64,000 nucleotides of DNA from the NCBI RefSeq assembly GCF_003991975.1, contig NZ_CP029822.1:2815648-2879647 (forward strand), read 5' to 3'. Under the pieces are notes generated by a model. The model saw nothing but the letters and a program-made list of their open reading frames with translations, ran no database searches and was not told where the DNA came from. The position numbers and the translations under genes were made by a program. Positions 1 through 9,820 of the stretch are shown one piece after another. This DNA is from Entomomonas moraniae (GTDB lineage Bacteria; Pseudomonadota; Gammaproteobacteria; Pseudomonadales; Pseudomonadaceae). Each line of letters opens with the position of its first letter. Within the stretch, counting starts at the first letter, position 1.

Positions 1-2
1 GA

Positions 3-1808
3 ACCGACATGTATAATATTGAACAAGTTGAAGTGATTAAGGGTTCTAGTTCTGCTGCTTGGGGTGCGGGTGTCATTGGTGGAGCTATTAACCTTGTGAC
101 TAAAACACCTAAGCTTGAAGATTTTGCTAAAGTTGGCGCTGGTGTGGGAACGGCTGATTATAAACGCCTAACGTTTGATGGCAATAAAGTTTTAGAACAT
201 GATTCAGGAACAGCCGCGCGCCTTAATATGGCTTGGCAAGATTCAGGGATAGATGGGCGTGATTGGTTTAAGCGTAATCGCTGGGGGATTGCACCATCGA
301 TTTCTTTCGGTTTAAATACTAATACTCGTAATACGTTAGCCTATGAGCATTTAACAGATAATGGTAATTATGATTATGGTATACCCACAAAAGTCTCTAA
401 TAACAGGCCTCACAAAGTAGATGGTGTTAAATGGGATGGTTATTTTGGCTACCGTAATCTTGATAGAGAAGACCAACGCATTGATCGTATTTCATGGAAG
501 TTTGAACATGACTTTAATGATAATATTAGCTTTAATAATCAGGCAACTTGGTCTCAATTACAACGCTCTTATATTGTAACAACCCCTAGTGGTGCTAACG
601 CATCCCTTAGACGTTTGCAAGGTGTTGCAAGGCATACAGATAACCAAACATTTAGCAATCAAACTAATATTATTTGGAAGTTTGATACCTTAGGCGTGAA
701 ACACACGTTAGTGACAGGAATGGAGTTAACCCGACAATATCTTGATTATAAGTCAGGAGGGTTACGCTGGCACAGTGCGATGGTTTCTAACTCTGTACCT
801 GCCGATCCTAGCCATCCTGCTTCACAGTTTGTAGGTAACAAAGAAATTGCTTATACCAGTAAAATCAGTGCCGACTCTACCACTAAGGCTTTTTATGTCA
901 TGGATACCTTAGAGTTTGGTAAATACTGGCAATTAGATTTATCGGCTCGTCAAGATCATTATAAAGCCCGTATTACAGATACTAAAAGTCGCTCTGCTAT
1001 TAACTCGGGTGGCAAACCTACAGGCGCTTATACTCCATGGGCGAAAGGTGATAATGAGCACAATAACGACAAACTATTTAGTTACCGTACAGCATTAGTC
1101 TTCAAGCCTGTAGAGTATGGCAGTATTTATGCTAGTTTCAGTACAGCGCAACAGCCACAATCAATACGTATTGCGACTTCGGGTAGTTTGGGTGATGATT
1201 TATCCCCGACTAAAGGTAAAAGTTATGAGTTAGGTACTAAATGGGATCTATTCAATGAGCGGCTTTCTTTAACTGCTGCTATTTTTAGAACAAAAGTTGA
1301 TGCAACAGACATGGATGATACTGTAACGCCAATACAAACTTACAGTTATAAGCAAAAAACGGATGGGGTTGAGTTAGGTGTATCAGGTAACATCACAGAC
1401 CGTTGGTCAGTCTTTGCGGGTTATGCCTATATGGACAGTAAGGTCGAAGGACGAGAAGGTTGGGATGATGGGATTACATTACCCAATACCCCTAGAAACT
1501 CAGCTAGTCTATGGAGTAGCTATGAGCTACCTTATGATATAACGGTGAGCTATGGTGTTCGTTATGTTGGCGAAAGAAGTATTCCTGGTGGACGCGGAAC
1601 TTCGATGAGTCATAGTTCAAAAACGGTTGTGCCTAGCTACAGTGTTCATGATGCAGCCATTGCTTGGCAGGCGAATAAAAACCTTAACTTAAGATTAAAT
1701 ATTAATAATATATTTAATAAGCACTACTGGCGTCAATATAACGGACGTGGTTTTGGATTGCCAGGCCCAGGACAAGGAGCACAGTTAACAGCTGAATACA
1801 GTTTCTAA
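3..1808 (+). CDS. piuA: TonB-dependent siderophore receptor, PiuA-like (5' truncated by window edge)
   Basis: This is the 3' part of an outer-membrane TonB-dependent receptor for ferric siderophores. The open frame runs in from the window edge (codon at base 3), so the signal peptide, TonB box and most of the plug lie outside. Visible residues begin inside the plug with the family motif IEQVEVIKGSSSAAWGAG and GGAINLVTKTP, then the 22-strand barrel, ending in the typical terminal phenylalanine (AEYSF). The methionine at base 9 is internal, not a start. The stop overlaps the next gene by one base, and a SEL1 protein and PiuC follow, the same set found with piuA in Pseudomonas, which supports the PiuA name. 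The substrate cannot be read from the sequence. Fur control is likely, but the promoter is outside the window. Confidence 0.88.
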   Translation, partial: TDMYNIEQVEVIKGSSSAAWGAGVIGGAINLVTKTPKLEDFAKVGAGVGTADYKRLTFDGNKVLEHDSGTAARLNMAWQDSGIDGRDWFKRNRWGIAPSISFGLNTNTRNTLAYEHLTDNGNYDYGIPTKVSNNRPHKVDGVKWDGYFGYRNLDREDQRIDRISWKFEHDFNDNISFNNQATWSQLQRSYIVTTPSGANASLRRLQGVARHTDNQTFSNQTNIIWKFDTLGVKHTLVTGMELTRQYLDYKSGGLRWHSAMVSNSVPADPSHPASQFVGNKEIAYTSKISADSTTKAFYVMDTLEFGKYWQLDLSARQDHYKARITDTKSRSAINSGGKPTGAYTPWAKGDNEHNNDKLFSYRTALVFKPVEYGSIYASFSTAQQPQSIRIATSGSLGDDLSPTKGKSYELGTKWDLFNERLSLTAAIFRTKVDATDMDDTVTPIQTYSYKQKTDGVELGVSGNITDRWSVFAGYAYMDSKVEGREGWDDGITLPNTPRNSASLWSSYELPYDITVSYGVRYVGERSIPGGRGTSMSHSSKTVVPSYSVHDAAIAWQANKNLNLRLNINNIFNKHYWRQYNGRGFGLPGPGQGAQLTAEYSF

Positions 1809-2599
1809 TGACGATTAATAGACTCATTAATTTTTCGGTAACAACGCCCCACCAAGCTGCCAGTTTAATACTGGTAGCGGCTAAACAAGGTGATGCTATA
1901 GCCCAAGCAAAGTTGGGGCAACTGTTATTAGATGGTTATGGCATTACACAGGACTCAGTGCTTGCCTTTAAGTGGTTTAGTATTTCGGAAAAGAACGGTT
2001 GTTTACAAGGCACTAACATGCTTGGGCGCTGTTATGAAAATGGTTGGGGGTGCCCTATAAGTTATGAGAGGGCGGCCTACTATTATCAATTAGCTGCAGA
2101 AAAAGAATTCAGCTGGGGGCTTTATAATTTTGCGAATTTATTGGCTAAAGGAAAAGGTGTTGTAAAGGACTTGCAAAGAGCCTTTGACTTATATTATCAA
2201 GCAGCCCAAAAAGGTCATGCAAAATCAATGAATTTAGTGGGTAGGTTTTATGAAGAAGGGTGGTTGTTTACCTCTGATCTTGATAAAGCAACTGATTGGT
2301 ATCGACGGTCAGCCAGTGCGGGAGACTTTAGAGGACAATGTAGTTATGCCTCTGTATTAACAGCACAAGGTAACGTTGATGAAGCAGTGATATGGCTAAA
2401 ACAGTCGATGCAAACAGCAACGCATGGGTTTTTGCAAAAAATGGCCAGAGCACTCTGTGAGTCTCCGCATCAACCATTAAGAGCACTTTCTATTGAAATG
2501 TTTGAGCAGTGTGCACAGTGGGGTGATGATGATAAAAAAGCTTATCAAGCAATTATCGAACAATCTATAGGTAAAAAACATGCTATTGCAAATTCCTAA
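1808..2599 (+). CDS. SEL1/tetratricopeptide-like repeat protein in the piu iron group
   Basis: This 263-residue protein is built of SEL1-type helical repeats. Repeats are visible from about residue 33 to 190, with the pattern A-x-x-x-LG/G-x-x-Y-x-x-G and W(F/Y)xxSAxxG, for example [24 protein letters not shown] and [14 protein letters not shown]1 repeats are protein-protein interaction scaffolds. No signal peptide is evident, so it is probably cytoplasmic. The ATG overlaps the TAA of the receptor by one base and the 3' end overlaps piuC by 20 bp, so all three are translationally coupled. Pseudomonas carries a SEL1 gene with piuA and piuC. Its job there is not established, and I assign none. 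Confidence 0.85.
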   Translation: MTINRLINFSVTTPHQAASLILVAAKQGDAIAQAKLGQLLLDGYGITQDSVLAFKWFSISEKNGCLQGTNMLGRCYENGWGCPISYERAAYYYQLAAEKEFSWGLYNFANLLAKGKGVVKDLQRAFDLYYQAAQKGHAKSMNLVGRFYEEGWLFTSDLDKATDWYRRSASAGDFRGQCSYASVLTAQGNVDEAVIWLKQSMQTATHGFLQKMARALCESPHQPLRALSIEMFEQCAQWGDDDKKAYQAIIEQSIGKKHAIANS

Positions 2600-3260
2600 T
2601 GTATTTTCTAAAGAAGAGGTTCGTTATATCCGTCAGCGGTTAGAACAAGCTAACTGGCAAGATGGACAATTAACTGCGGGGCACATCGCCATAAACTGTA
2701 AAGACAATGAGCAGCTTTCAGAAGAAGATCCTTTTGCTATTGAGCTAGGGGATGAGATTATTAAACGGCTAGGGAATCATCCGTTATTCATTTCCGCCGC
2801 GCTACCTCATAAAGTATTTCCGCCCATGTTTAATCGTTATCAGGGTGGAGGAACTTACGGCTTTCATGTAGATAATGCCATACGCAAACCTAAAACCAGC
2901 TCACAACGAGTTAGAACCGATGTTTCATCAACGTTATTTTTTAGTGAGCCTGAAGAGTATGAAGGCGGCGAGTTAGTTATTCAGGATACTTATGGAGAGC
3001 AACGTGTACGTTTGCCTGCAGGTGATTTAGTTTTATATCCCTCAACCAGTTTGCATCAAGTGACACCAGTAACTTCCGGAGCTCGTTATGCTTCTTTTCT
3101 GTGGACACAAAGCATGGTTCGCTCCGATGAGAAGCGGCGTTTATTATTTGATATGGATTGTGCAATACAACAATTAGTGCAAGATGTGCCTAATCATCCA
3201 TCCATCATTAAATTGTCTGGTAACTACCATAATTTATTAAGACAATGGGCTGAGATATAA
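2580..3260 (+). CDS. piuC: PKHD-type Fe(II)/2-oxoglutarate hydroxylase PiuC
   Basis: PiuC is a 226-residue Fe(II)- and 2-oxoglutarate-dependent dioxygenase co-inherited with iron-siderophore receptors. The iron triad is visible as H96-x-D98 (GFHVDNAIR) and H159 ([10 protein letters not shown]). R169 in GARYASFLW fits the 2-oxoglutarate contact. Length and the N-terminus MLLQIPNVF match the PiuC family. The start lies inside the SEL1 gene (20 bp overlap), so the genes are coupled. The physiological substrate is unknown for the family. A 94-bp AT-rich gap follows before bcp. Confidence 0.92.
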   Translation: MLLQIPNVFSKEEVRYIRQRLEQANWQDGQLTAGHIAINCKDNEQLSEEDPFAIELGDEIIKRLGNHPLFISAALPHKVFPPMFNRYQGGGTYGFHVDNAIRKPKTSSQRVRTDVSSTLFFSEPEEYEGGELVIQDTYGEQRVRLPAGDLVLYPSTSLHQVTPVTSGARYASFLWTQSMVRSDEKRRLLFDMDCAIQQLVQDVPNHPSIIKLSGNYHNLLRQWAEI

Positions 3261-3354
3261 TCATTTGTAAAATAACTAAATACAATAAGCCTAAACATTT
3301 ATTACGCTTTGTTTTATTATAGGCTGAGTTTAATAAAATAATGAAGGTAAGAAA

Positions 3355-3831
3355 ATGACAGCACCTCATCTCAATAAGAAAGTAAAAGATTTTACGGCGA
3401 CCGTTACAGGTACGCCTAATACGGTGACACTCTCTGAATTAGCAGGGAAAAATGTTGTGATTTACTTCTATCCTAAAGACAGTACTCCTGGTTGCACAAC
3501 AGAAGGTCAAGATTTTCGTGATCTTTATGATGAGTTTCTCGCACTTGATACCGTTATATTTGGAGTTTCCAAAGACAGTTTAAAGTCTCATGAGAATTTT
3601 AAGGCGAAACAAAATTTTCCCTTTGAGCTAATCAGTGATTCGGAGGAAGTACTATGCCAACAATTCGATGTGATTAAGTTGAAAAAACTTTATGGTAAAG
3701 AGTACATGGGGATTGAGCGCAGTACTTTCTTAATTGATAAGCACGGTACGTTACGACAGGAATGGCGTAAAGTTAAAGTGGCAGGCCATGCAGAAGAAGT
3801 CCTGAGAGCGGTAAAATCATTAAAAGAATAG
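3355..3831 (+). CDS. bcp: Thioredoxin-dependent thiol peroxidase, Bcp/PrxQ family
   Basis: This 158-residue cytoplasmic peroxiredoxin reduces hydrogen peroxide and organic hydroperoxides. The peroxidatic cysteine is C47 in YPKDSTPGCTTEGQDF. The position five residues on, where many PrxQ proteins carry the resolving cysteine, is not a cysteine. The only other cysteine is C101 (EEVLCQQFDV), so the protein may use C101 or work as a 1-Cys enzyme. It is preceded by AAGGTAAGAAAATG, a reasonable ribosome site. It stands as a single gene between the piu group and ribA and ends in TAG. Confidence 0.93.
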   Translation: MTAPHLNKKVKDFTATVTGTPNTVTLSELAGKNVVIYFYPKDSTPGCTTEGQDFRDLYDEFLALDTVIFGVSKDSLKSHENFKAKQNFPFELISDSEEVLCQQFDVIKLKKLYGKEYMGIERSTFLIDKHGTLRQEWRKVKVAGHAEEVLRAVKSLKE

Positions 3832-3900
3832 GTTGGAATAACTTATTTTTTAAAAAAAGTATATAATAATTAATTAACTTTTTAGACTCAGGAGTCCTCG

Positions 3901-4524
3901 GTGGCTGTCGTTTTTGTTGCATCTTCATTACTACCTACCCCTTTTGCTGTATTTACTATGCATGGCTTTTTAGATGAGGAAACGGGGATAGAGCATGTGG
4001 CTTTAACTTTAGGTGACGTAAAGACTCCAGCGCCTGTTCTTGGAAGAGTACATTCAGAATGTTTAACAGGGGATGCACTGTTTAGTTTACGTTGTGATTG
4101 TGGTTTTCAGTTAGAAGCAGCTTTAAAAGCAATTGCCAAAGAAGGGCGAGGTGTACTGCTTTATTTACGCCAAGAAGGCAGAGGAATAGGGTTATTAAAT
4201 AAAATCAGAGCGTATGCTCTGCAAGATAAAGGTGCTGATACAGTAGAAGCTAATGAACAGCTAGGCTTTCCTGCTGATATGCGAAAATACACCATGTGCC
4301 GTCCAATGCTAGAACATTTAGGAATAAAGATGGTTGAGTTGATGACGAATAATCCTAAAAAAATAGCTGCATTAACCGAGTTAGGTATTACAGTAACTAG
4401 CCGTAAGCCTATCGAGTTTGGTAATAATCGCTACAATGAGCGTTATTTAGCAACTAAGGCAAACAAAATGGGGCATTTACTCGGGTTGCAACACCAACAA
4501 GAATCACCAACAGATAATCACTGA
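3901..4524 (+). CDS. ribA: GTP cyclohydrolase II (riboflavin synthesis)
   Basis: RibA converts GTP to 2,5-diamino-6-ribosylamino-4-pyrimidinone 5'-phosphate, formate and pyrophosphate, the first step of riboflavin synthesis. The zinc cysteines are C54, C65 and C67 ([17 protein letters not shown]), followed by the RQEGRGIGL signature at about 90-98. The 207 residues are usual for a stand-alone RibA without a RibB domain. The start is GTG at 3901 with AGGAG about nine bases upstream, and a TATAAT-like hexamer lies at 3862-3867. The 69-bp leader is too short for an FMN riboswitch. Two bases separate it from the next gene, so they are cotranscribed. Confidence 0.95.
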   Translation: MAVVFVASSLLPTPFAVFTMHGFLDEETGIEHVALTLGDVKTPAPVLGRVHSECLTGDALFSLRCDCGFQLEAALKAIAKEGRGVLLYLRQEGRGIGLLNKIRAYALQDKGADTVEANEQLGFPADMRKYTMCRPMLEHLGIKMVELMTNNPKKIAALTELGITVTSRKPIEFGNNRYNERYLATKANKMGHLLGLQHQQESPTDNH

Positions 4525-4526
4525 TT

Positions 4527-5339
4527 ATGCCTATAAAGCGGTGGGTTAGTTTCCTTTTATTGTTTGTGACGGTTGTTGCGTATGGTGATGAATTAACCAA
4601 GCCAAAAATTATTAGCTTAACCCCCTCTTTTACCGATATGGTGGTTGATTTAGGAGCGACTGATCAGTTGGTAGGAGCATCAATACTCGATAAGCAGCGT
4701 TTACCAGTCCTTAAATCGCTTGATTCAATTGGTAATTTTGGAAGTTATTCTTTAGAAAAAATAGTCAGCTTAAAACCTGATATTGTTTTAATTTGGCCAT
4801 CGGCGATCAACTTAGCACAACAACAACAGCTTTCTTCCCTTGGTATTAAAGTAATCAGCCGAGATCCTCAGACATTGAGTGATTTGGGTAATGATATTAT
4901 TTATTTAGGAAAACAAATTGGTAAAGAGAAAGAAGGTGAGCAACTTGCAAAGCGATTACAAGAAGAGTTAGTGCAACTTAAAAAACAATATCATCGAGAA
5001 AAACCATTAACTGTATTTTACCAGATATGGGATAAGCCTATGTATACCATAGGTAAAAAACAAATCATCAATGATGCATTAAATATTTGTGGTGCTAGAA
5101 ATATTTTTGATGATATTGATCTATCGGCTCCCCAAGTGGATATTGAAAGTGTGCTAGCGCGTAATCCACAGGTGATTATTTCTTCTAAACAATCGTTACT
5201 GAATAGTTGGCGATCATGGACAAACCTTTCTGCGGTGGCAAATAATAAACTCATTTTATTTCAGGATGACCGCATAGCGCGTCCAAGTACAGAGATGGTT
5301 GAGGCGATCAAGAAACTCTGTATTCAAATTAACGAGTAG
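4527..5339 (+). CDS. Periplasmic BtuF-like (cobalamin-type) ABC substrate-binding protein
   Basis: This is a 270-residue exported class III (helical-backbone) substrate-binding protein. A hydrophobic signal peptide runs to about residue 20 (LLLFVTVVAYG). The mature protein opens with IISLTPSFTDMVVDLGA, followed by the first-lobe motif SLEKIVSLKPDIVLIW, the usual pattern of cobalamin- and heme-binding BtuF-like proteins. It sits two bases after ribA. No permease or ATPase gene is nearby, so it must use a transporter encoded elsewhere. Corrinoid is the family-based guess, and iron chelate is an alternative. Confidence 0.8.
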   Translation: MPIKRWVSFLLLFVTVVAYGDELTKPKIISLTPSFTDMVVDLGATDQLVGASILDKQRLPVLKSLDSIGNFGSYSLEKIVSLKPDIVLIWPSAINLAQQQQLSSLGIKVISRDPQTLSDLGNDIIYLGKQIGKEKEGEQLAKRLQEELVQLKKQYHREKPLTVFYQIWDKPMYTIGKKQIINDALNICGARNIFDDIDLSAPQVDIESVLARNPQVIISSKQSLLNSWRSWTNLSAVANNKLILFQDDRIARPSTEMVEAIKKLCIQINE

Positions 5340-5464
5340 GGCCTGTCTAGTAAGCACTTTATTTATTGAATATAACCATCGGGTGCGGATAGCGGTTTTT
5401 ATTGAGTTATATTAGATTCTCTCGAGATATAACGTTCTATATTGGGAGCAGAGATTTAAAACTA

Positions 5465-5484
5465 GTTAAGAATAATGTCTTAAC
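5465..5484. repeat. Stem-loop in the ribA/autotransporter gap
   Basis: GTTAAGA (5465-5471) and TCTTAAC (5478-5484) form a perfect 7-bp stem with a 6-nt loop. With the palindrome at 5510-5542 it occupies the 234-bp gap between convergent genes, so it is probably part of their 3' ends. No gene is visible in the gap. Confidence 0.4.
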
Positions 5485-5509
5485 AAATATGATCAGAATG
5501 ATTTGTTAG

Positions 5510-5542
5510 AGTAGTTCTAGATATTCTAAGTCTAGAACTACT
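5510..5542. terminator. Likely bidirectional terminator between convergent genes
   Basis: AGTAGTTCTAGA (5510-5521) and TCTAGAACTACT (5531-5542) make a perfect 12-bp stem with a 9-nt loop. It lies between the ends of the BtuF-like gene (+) and the autotransporter pseudogene (-). The T-run on the plus side (TTTCTT) is weak, so efficiency is uncertain. Confidence 0.6.
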
Positions 5543-5573
5543 TTCTTAGCTATCCTTAGCGGTTTCATCTTAA

Positions 5574-8231
5574 TTAGAAACTATAACGATAACCTAAGTT
5601 AAACATCGCACTGTCAAACTTGCCACCGGTAGAGTAGTCTACTTCTGTATAAATGTTGTGTTTTTTGTTGATGGTTACATTGGCACCAATGCCATTATCG
5701 AACCAGCTAGAGCGGAAAGTATGGCCTTTTTTATCACCATTATTAAAGCGATAAGAAGCACCACCACTCATTTCTCTTACAACACCTGTTTTTACATAAA
5801 TATTAATGGGGTTTTCACCTTGTATTTGGTAACCAGCAATACCACTGACTCTTCCTAAAGCGCTATTGTAATGACTCAGCCCCACTTTTAACCCATTGCT
5901 GGCATGGACTGTATCACCGTTTTGATAGCCATAAGATAGCTGAGCCTGTGGTTCAAGATAAAACCCTTGTTGCTTACTTTCAAGCCAAAAACGTTTTCCT
6001 ATTTCTGTCGAGAGCATTATCCCTTGGGTTTTTCCTGTTCCTTTAACATTGTTTCCTGCCGTATCTCTTACGTTAAATTGGTTATGCATGCTGTTGTATT
6101 TTAGTACATTGTCTACATAGATACCGTTATCGTTTAAGTAAGTGGCATAAAGTCCCGTAGTATAATTCTTCCCTGTACCATTGCCATCTCTATAGTTAGG
6201 GTTAGTGCGGGTAAAACCAGCCATAATACCAATTAGCAACCGCCCACTTTGCATATCAATATTCTTATCAATGCCTAATTGTGTACCAGTATATGTCATG
6301 TCAAAGCCTTTCATGGAGTTACCGGAGAAAGCCGATAATTTACCGCCAAAGCCTTTTATCCATAGTCCATCGCTCTTAACACCTGCTACTTTGCTATTGC
6401 GTAAGTCGCCTAAACGTTGTAGTAGAGTTTGGTTTTCAATGTAAGAAGTTAAATAGGCAACATTAAGAAAACTGGTGGCAGCCTCTGCTGTAGTAGTTTT
6501 GCGACCAGTAGAATATAGCTCCCATCCAGTACTATTATTACTGTTATTAATAGACTGACGTAAACTATACTCATAAGCTCCTGCCTCAACAGGTTTTACT
6601 AATGAAAAGTTGCCACTATTGTTTTCTGGCGTTTCCACTACTTGTAATACTTCATTGCCTTGAGTTGCTGCTGAACCATTATTTGTAATGGCTAATTTGT
6701 AGTTCCCAGTATTCGATAATGTATCCGTTACTGTTAACAGATCACCATCAACCCCAGCCGAACCAATTCTTTCACCTTGATTATTGATTCTGGTAGCAGT
6801 AGTGATGCCACCTAAATTAACATGCATTCCAAAGTTGGCGTTATTACCTGCTAAGTTAGCTACCTCTAATGTTTGGTAGTTATTGGGGGTTGATAGGAAG
6901 TTAATGGAACTATCATTGGCTGTTAAATTTGTAACAATTGAACTATCAGTCATATCCCAAGTAGTACCCGTCATTGAAAGTTTAGTTGTAGAGTTATCAC
7001 TGGTACTAACAACGCTTTTTAAATAGGAACCTTGTAATAGATTAAAATCTATTAAGCCTTGGTTTTGGGCAAATAGCCCACCATCAATAGTCATTTTGCT
7101 GCCGTCTGTGTCTGTAGTCACTTGACTATTATTCCCATCAACAACCATTGCTATCTCTGAGTTACCACTATTGATAGTGGTATTACCTTTGAATACTACT
7201 TTGCCTTGGTTTTGGGCAACTAGACCATAAGCCGTATTACTCGCATTGATAGATAAATTGTTAGCATTAACTTCACCGCCTATCACCCAAAGGGTATAGC
7301 CATTACCATTAGAGTTGAGCTCTACATTATCTAAATTAGCTTTTGAGGTAGTACTTTGTACTTGTAATGCAAAGGTTCCATTCGCAGTACTGGTAATGGA
7401 GCCATTTTTATAATTAAATAGGCCGCCCTGGAACACACTTACACCGTAACCTCAAATAGCTGTAATAGTTCCACCGTTGATGCTCATATTTCCCCGAACA
7501 TCTATTGCGTGCCCTTTTGTCCCTGTTGAGCTATCTTGTATAATAGTTAAATTATTTGCTGTCAAAGTCCCTTGAAAATTCTCAATACCTGTTGCATTAC
7601 TTCCTGTTACTTTTATTAAGCTACCATCACCCAAGTTTACTTCGGTATTTTGCTCGGTATGTATTCCTGTTGAGTTAGTACCAGTTGCGTTTATTGATAC
7701 TTGATCAGCAGTAAAAGAAGCTTTATCGTTAGGAGAGGCATAAATCATCACACCTGTCCCTGTCGCTGTGATACTTGAGCTCCCTTTTAAATGAACCCTA
7801 GCACCATTTTCTATATCAAGTCCATAGGCAGAGTTAGCAGATTTAGATATAGCTGTTATATTGAGATCTGTAGCTGTTAAAGAAGTGCCACTTCCTTTTA
7901 TCTCGATACCTGATGCATAACCATTGCCATTGGTTACAATAGTACTACCTGAACCTAAATTATTAGCAGCACCATTACTTAATTGAACAGCTGAAGTTAT
8001 TGAACCTGTCGTATTAATACTGATGGCCCCATTATTATTAACTTGTATCCCCTTCCCACCGGTAGTTAAGTCGCTAATACCTGAGTTACCATTTGAAATA
8101 TTAACTGTATCTCCATTTTCAAAAGTAATTGGTCCAGATATTGGTGTCGTGTAATTGGTTGCATGTGTATAATAAGGACAGAATAAAACATTAATAGCTA
8201 CTACAATTTTTTTAAAATTAACCAACTTCAT
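5574..8231 (-). pseudogene. Autotransporter adhesin gene interrupted by one in-frame TGA
   Basis: One 885-codon frame encodes a classical (type Va) autotransporter broken by a single TGA at codon 260 (7452-7454). The upstream half has a signal peptide (MKLVNFKKIVVAINVLFCP) and a Ser/Thr/Asn/Gly-rich passenger with beta-helix style repeats. The downstream half continues in the same frame (distance from start to the GTG at 7436 is 795, a multiple of 3) with the rest of the passenger, the helical linker (TTTAEAATSFLNVAYL) and a beta-barrel from about codon 623 (LWIKGFGGKLSAF), ending in NLGYRYSF. The downstream half has no export signal of its own, so without readthrough no surface protein forms. 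An intact paralogue lies at 52927-55170. The alternatives are a sequencing error, stop suppression or a phase-variable allele. Confidence 0.85.
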
Positions 8232-8507
8232 AATTAAATCCTATACTTCTTTAATACTTATTGTACGATTTGCTCGTATTAAACTAATTTTCAAACGGTG
8301 AGGTTTTGATCAACCCGTTTTATTGAACTGCGCTATCTTAACTTATTTATACCTGTCAATCATCCTTTGGTATTATATTTTGGAAAATATTTTATTAAAT
8401 CCATAATGTACTGGCATGCTGGCATTCATTAATACAACTGAATAATAACGTGTTGAATTTATGATATGTTTTAATAGATTTACCAAGCTCTATGCGGATG
8501 CTAAAAG

Positions 8508-9050
8508 ATGATATTAACATCGGAGCGATTAATATTAAGACCTTGGTAGGAAAGTGATGCGCCGAGCCTTTATGAATATGCAAAAGATGAGCGTGTTGGT
8601 CCCATTGCAGGATGGCCCGTACATGAAAGTGAAGCACAAAGTTTAGAATGCATTCAGACTGTCTTTGCACATAAAGAAGTATATGCAGTTACTAAAAAAG
8701 AAAATAATCGTGCAATAGGTATGGTTGGTTTATTAATTGGTAAAGATAGTAATTTTGTAATTGCTGACAGTGAGGCTGAGATTGCTTATTGGATTGGTGT
8801 ACCCTTTTGGGAGCAAGGTTTAATACCTGAAGCGGTAAAAGTTCTGATGAGGCACGCTTACGAAGATTTGCAAATGCAAGCCTTGTGGTGTGGTTATTTT
8901 GTCGGAAATGAGAGATCATTTAAAGTACAGGCTAAGTGTGGCTTTAAATATCACCATACAGAAGAAAATAAGTTTAACCAGTATTTAGGTGATTACTACA
9001 CTGATCATGTTTCTTATTTGTCACGCGAAGAGTGGCGTAGCAGGTTCTAA
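8508..9050 (+). pseudogene. GNAT-family N-acetyltransferase interrupted by an amber codon at position 14
   Basis: Read from the ATG at 8508, the frame gives MILTSERLILRPW, then TAG (8547-8549), then ESDAPSLYEYAKDERVGPIAGW and on without a break to the stop at 9050, about 180 codons. That is the full length of a RimJ/RimL-type GNAT acetyltransferase, with the acetyl-CoA region around NRAIGMVGLLIGK and AEIAYWIGVPFWEQGLIPEA. The family usually has Q or another residue at the TAG position, so this fits a CAG-to-TAG change. No in-frame ATG, GTG or TTG follows the stop until 8721, and starting there would delete the N-terminal third. The substrate is unknown. It lies next to the broken autotransporter. 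Confidence 0.8.
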
Positions 9051-9094
9051 AGATAAAGATATAGCTAAATAGTACGACAGAATCACTGTTAAGC

Positions 9095-9778
9095 TTATTC
9101 TTTAATATAAAATCGCTCTGGCCTACCTACATTTCCATAAGATACTTGTATTGTTAAGAATTTAATTTTTATACAGTATTCTAAATAGCGTCGTACAGTG
9201 GTTTTACTCATTCCTAGTTCAATTGCAACCGTTTCTGCGGAGTAAAGTTTTTTAGGGTTAGTAATAAAAAGATTTTGGACGCTCTGTAAAGTAATTTCTT
9301 CAATACCTTTCGTTTTGTTTTTATCTCTAAAGTCTTTTCTTTGTAAATTAAATAGCTCATCTATTTTTTGCTGACTGAGGTATGTTGTATTCTTTTGTGT
9401 CTTAATAAAACTTTCAAATTTACTTAAAGAGTATTTTAATCGCTCATACGATATGGGTTTAATGATGTAATCAAAAGCCCCAAGTCGTATTGCATCGCTA
9501 CAAGTTTGCATATCGCTAGCGGCGGTGATAAAGATGACGTGACAACCTAAGTTAAGAGTAATGATATTTTGAAATAGATCTATTCCTTTACCATCGGGCA
9601 AATAGTTATCCAATAAAATTAGCTGTGGTTTTAGTTTTGGAATGAGTTGTTTGGCTTCTTGTAAAGATGATGCAATAGCAACAGCTTTAAATGCTGGTAT
9701 TTGCCCTATGATTTCAGCATGGACTCCCGCAAGGATAGGTTCATCTTCAACAATAAGAATATCTATTGGTAGAGTCAT
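9095..9778 (-). CDS. citB: CitB/DpiA/DcuR-family response regulator
   Basis: This 227-residue response regulator would control the citrate genes. The receiver domain (1-120) has the acidic pair E11/D12, the phosphoacceptor D57 (LILLDNYLPDG), T85 and K107 (YIIKPISYERL). The C-terminal domain carries a helix-turn-helix (SAETVAIELGMSKTTVRRYL) and the GRPERFY motif typical of the CitB/DcuR group. It is transcribed with the sensor kinase 42 bp upstream and divergently from the citS operon, the arrangement seen for CitA/CitB regulation of citrate fermentation. By neighbours the ligand system is citrate; by sequence alone C4-dicarboxylate control is also possible. Confidence 0.88.
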   Translation of the reverse strand: MTLPIDILIVEDEPILAGVHAEIIGQIPAFKAVAIASSLQEAKQLIPKLKPQLILLDNYLPDGKGIDLFQNIITLNLGCHVIFITAASDMQTCSDAIRLGAFDYIIKPISYERLKYSLSKFESFIKTQKNTTYLSQQKIDELFNLQRKDFRDKNKTKGIEEITLQSVQNLFITNPKKLYSAETVAIELGMSKTTVRRYLEYCIKIKFLTIQVSYGNVGRPERFYIKE

Positions 9779-9820
9779 TTTATGGTTTCCTTAAGTTGCT
9801 TTTGTCAAATCAATTACTGA

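Noticed and set aside
3832-3900. FMN riboswitch upstream of ribA
   Set aside because: The leader is only 69 bp and lacks the recognisable RFN elements.
4525-4526. Cobalamin riboswitch controlling the BtuF-like gene
   Set aside because: Only two bases separate it from ribA, so there is no room for one.
7452-8549. Reassignment of TGA or TAG as sense codons, suggested by the two interrupted genes
   Set aside because: Many intact genes here end in TGA (citC, citD, pyrH) or TAG (bcp, citG, lpxD), and the prfB frameshift depends on TGA being a stop.
8395-8919. Minus-strand ORFs of 75-91 codons opposite the GNAT gene
   Set aside because: They are antisense shadows of the acetyltransferase frame with no ribosome site or protein-like pattern.
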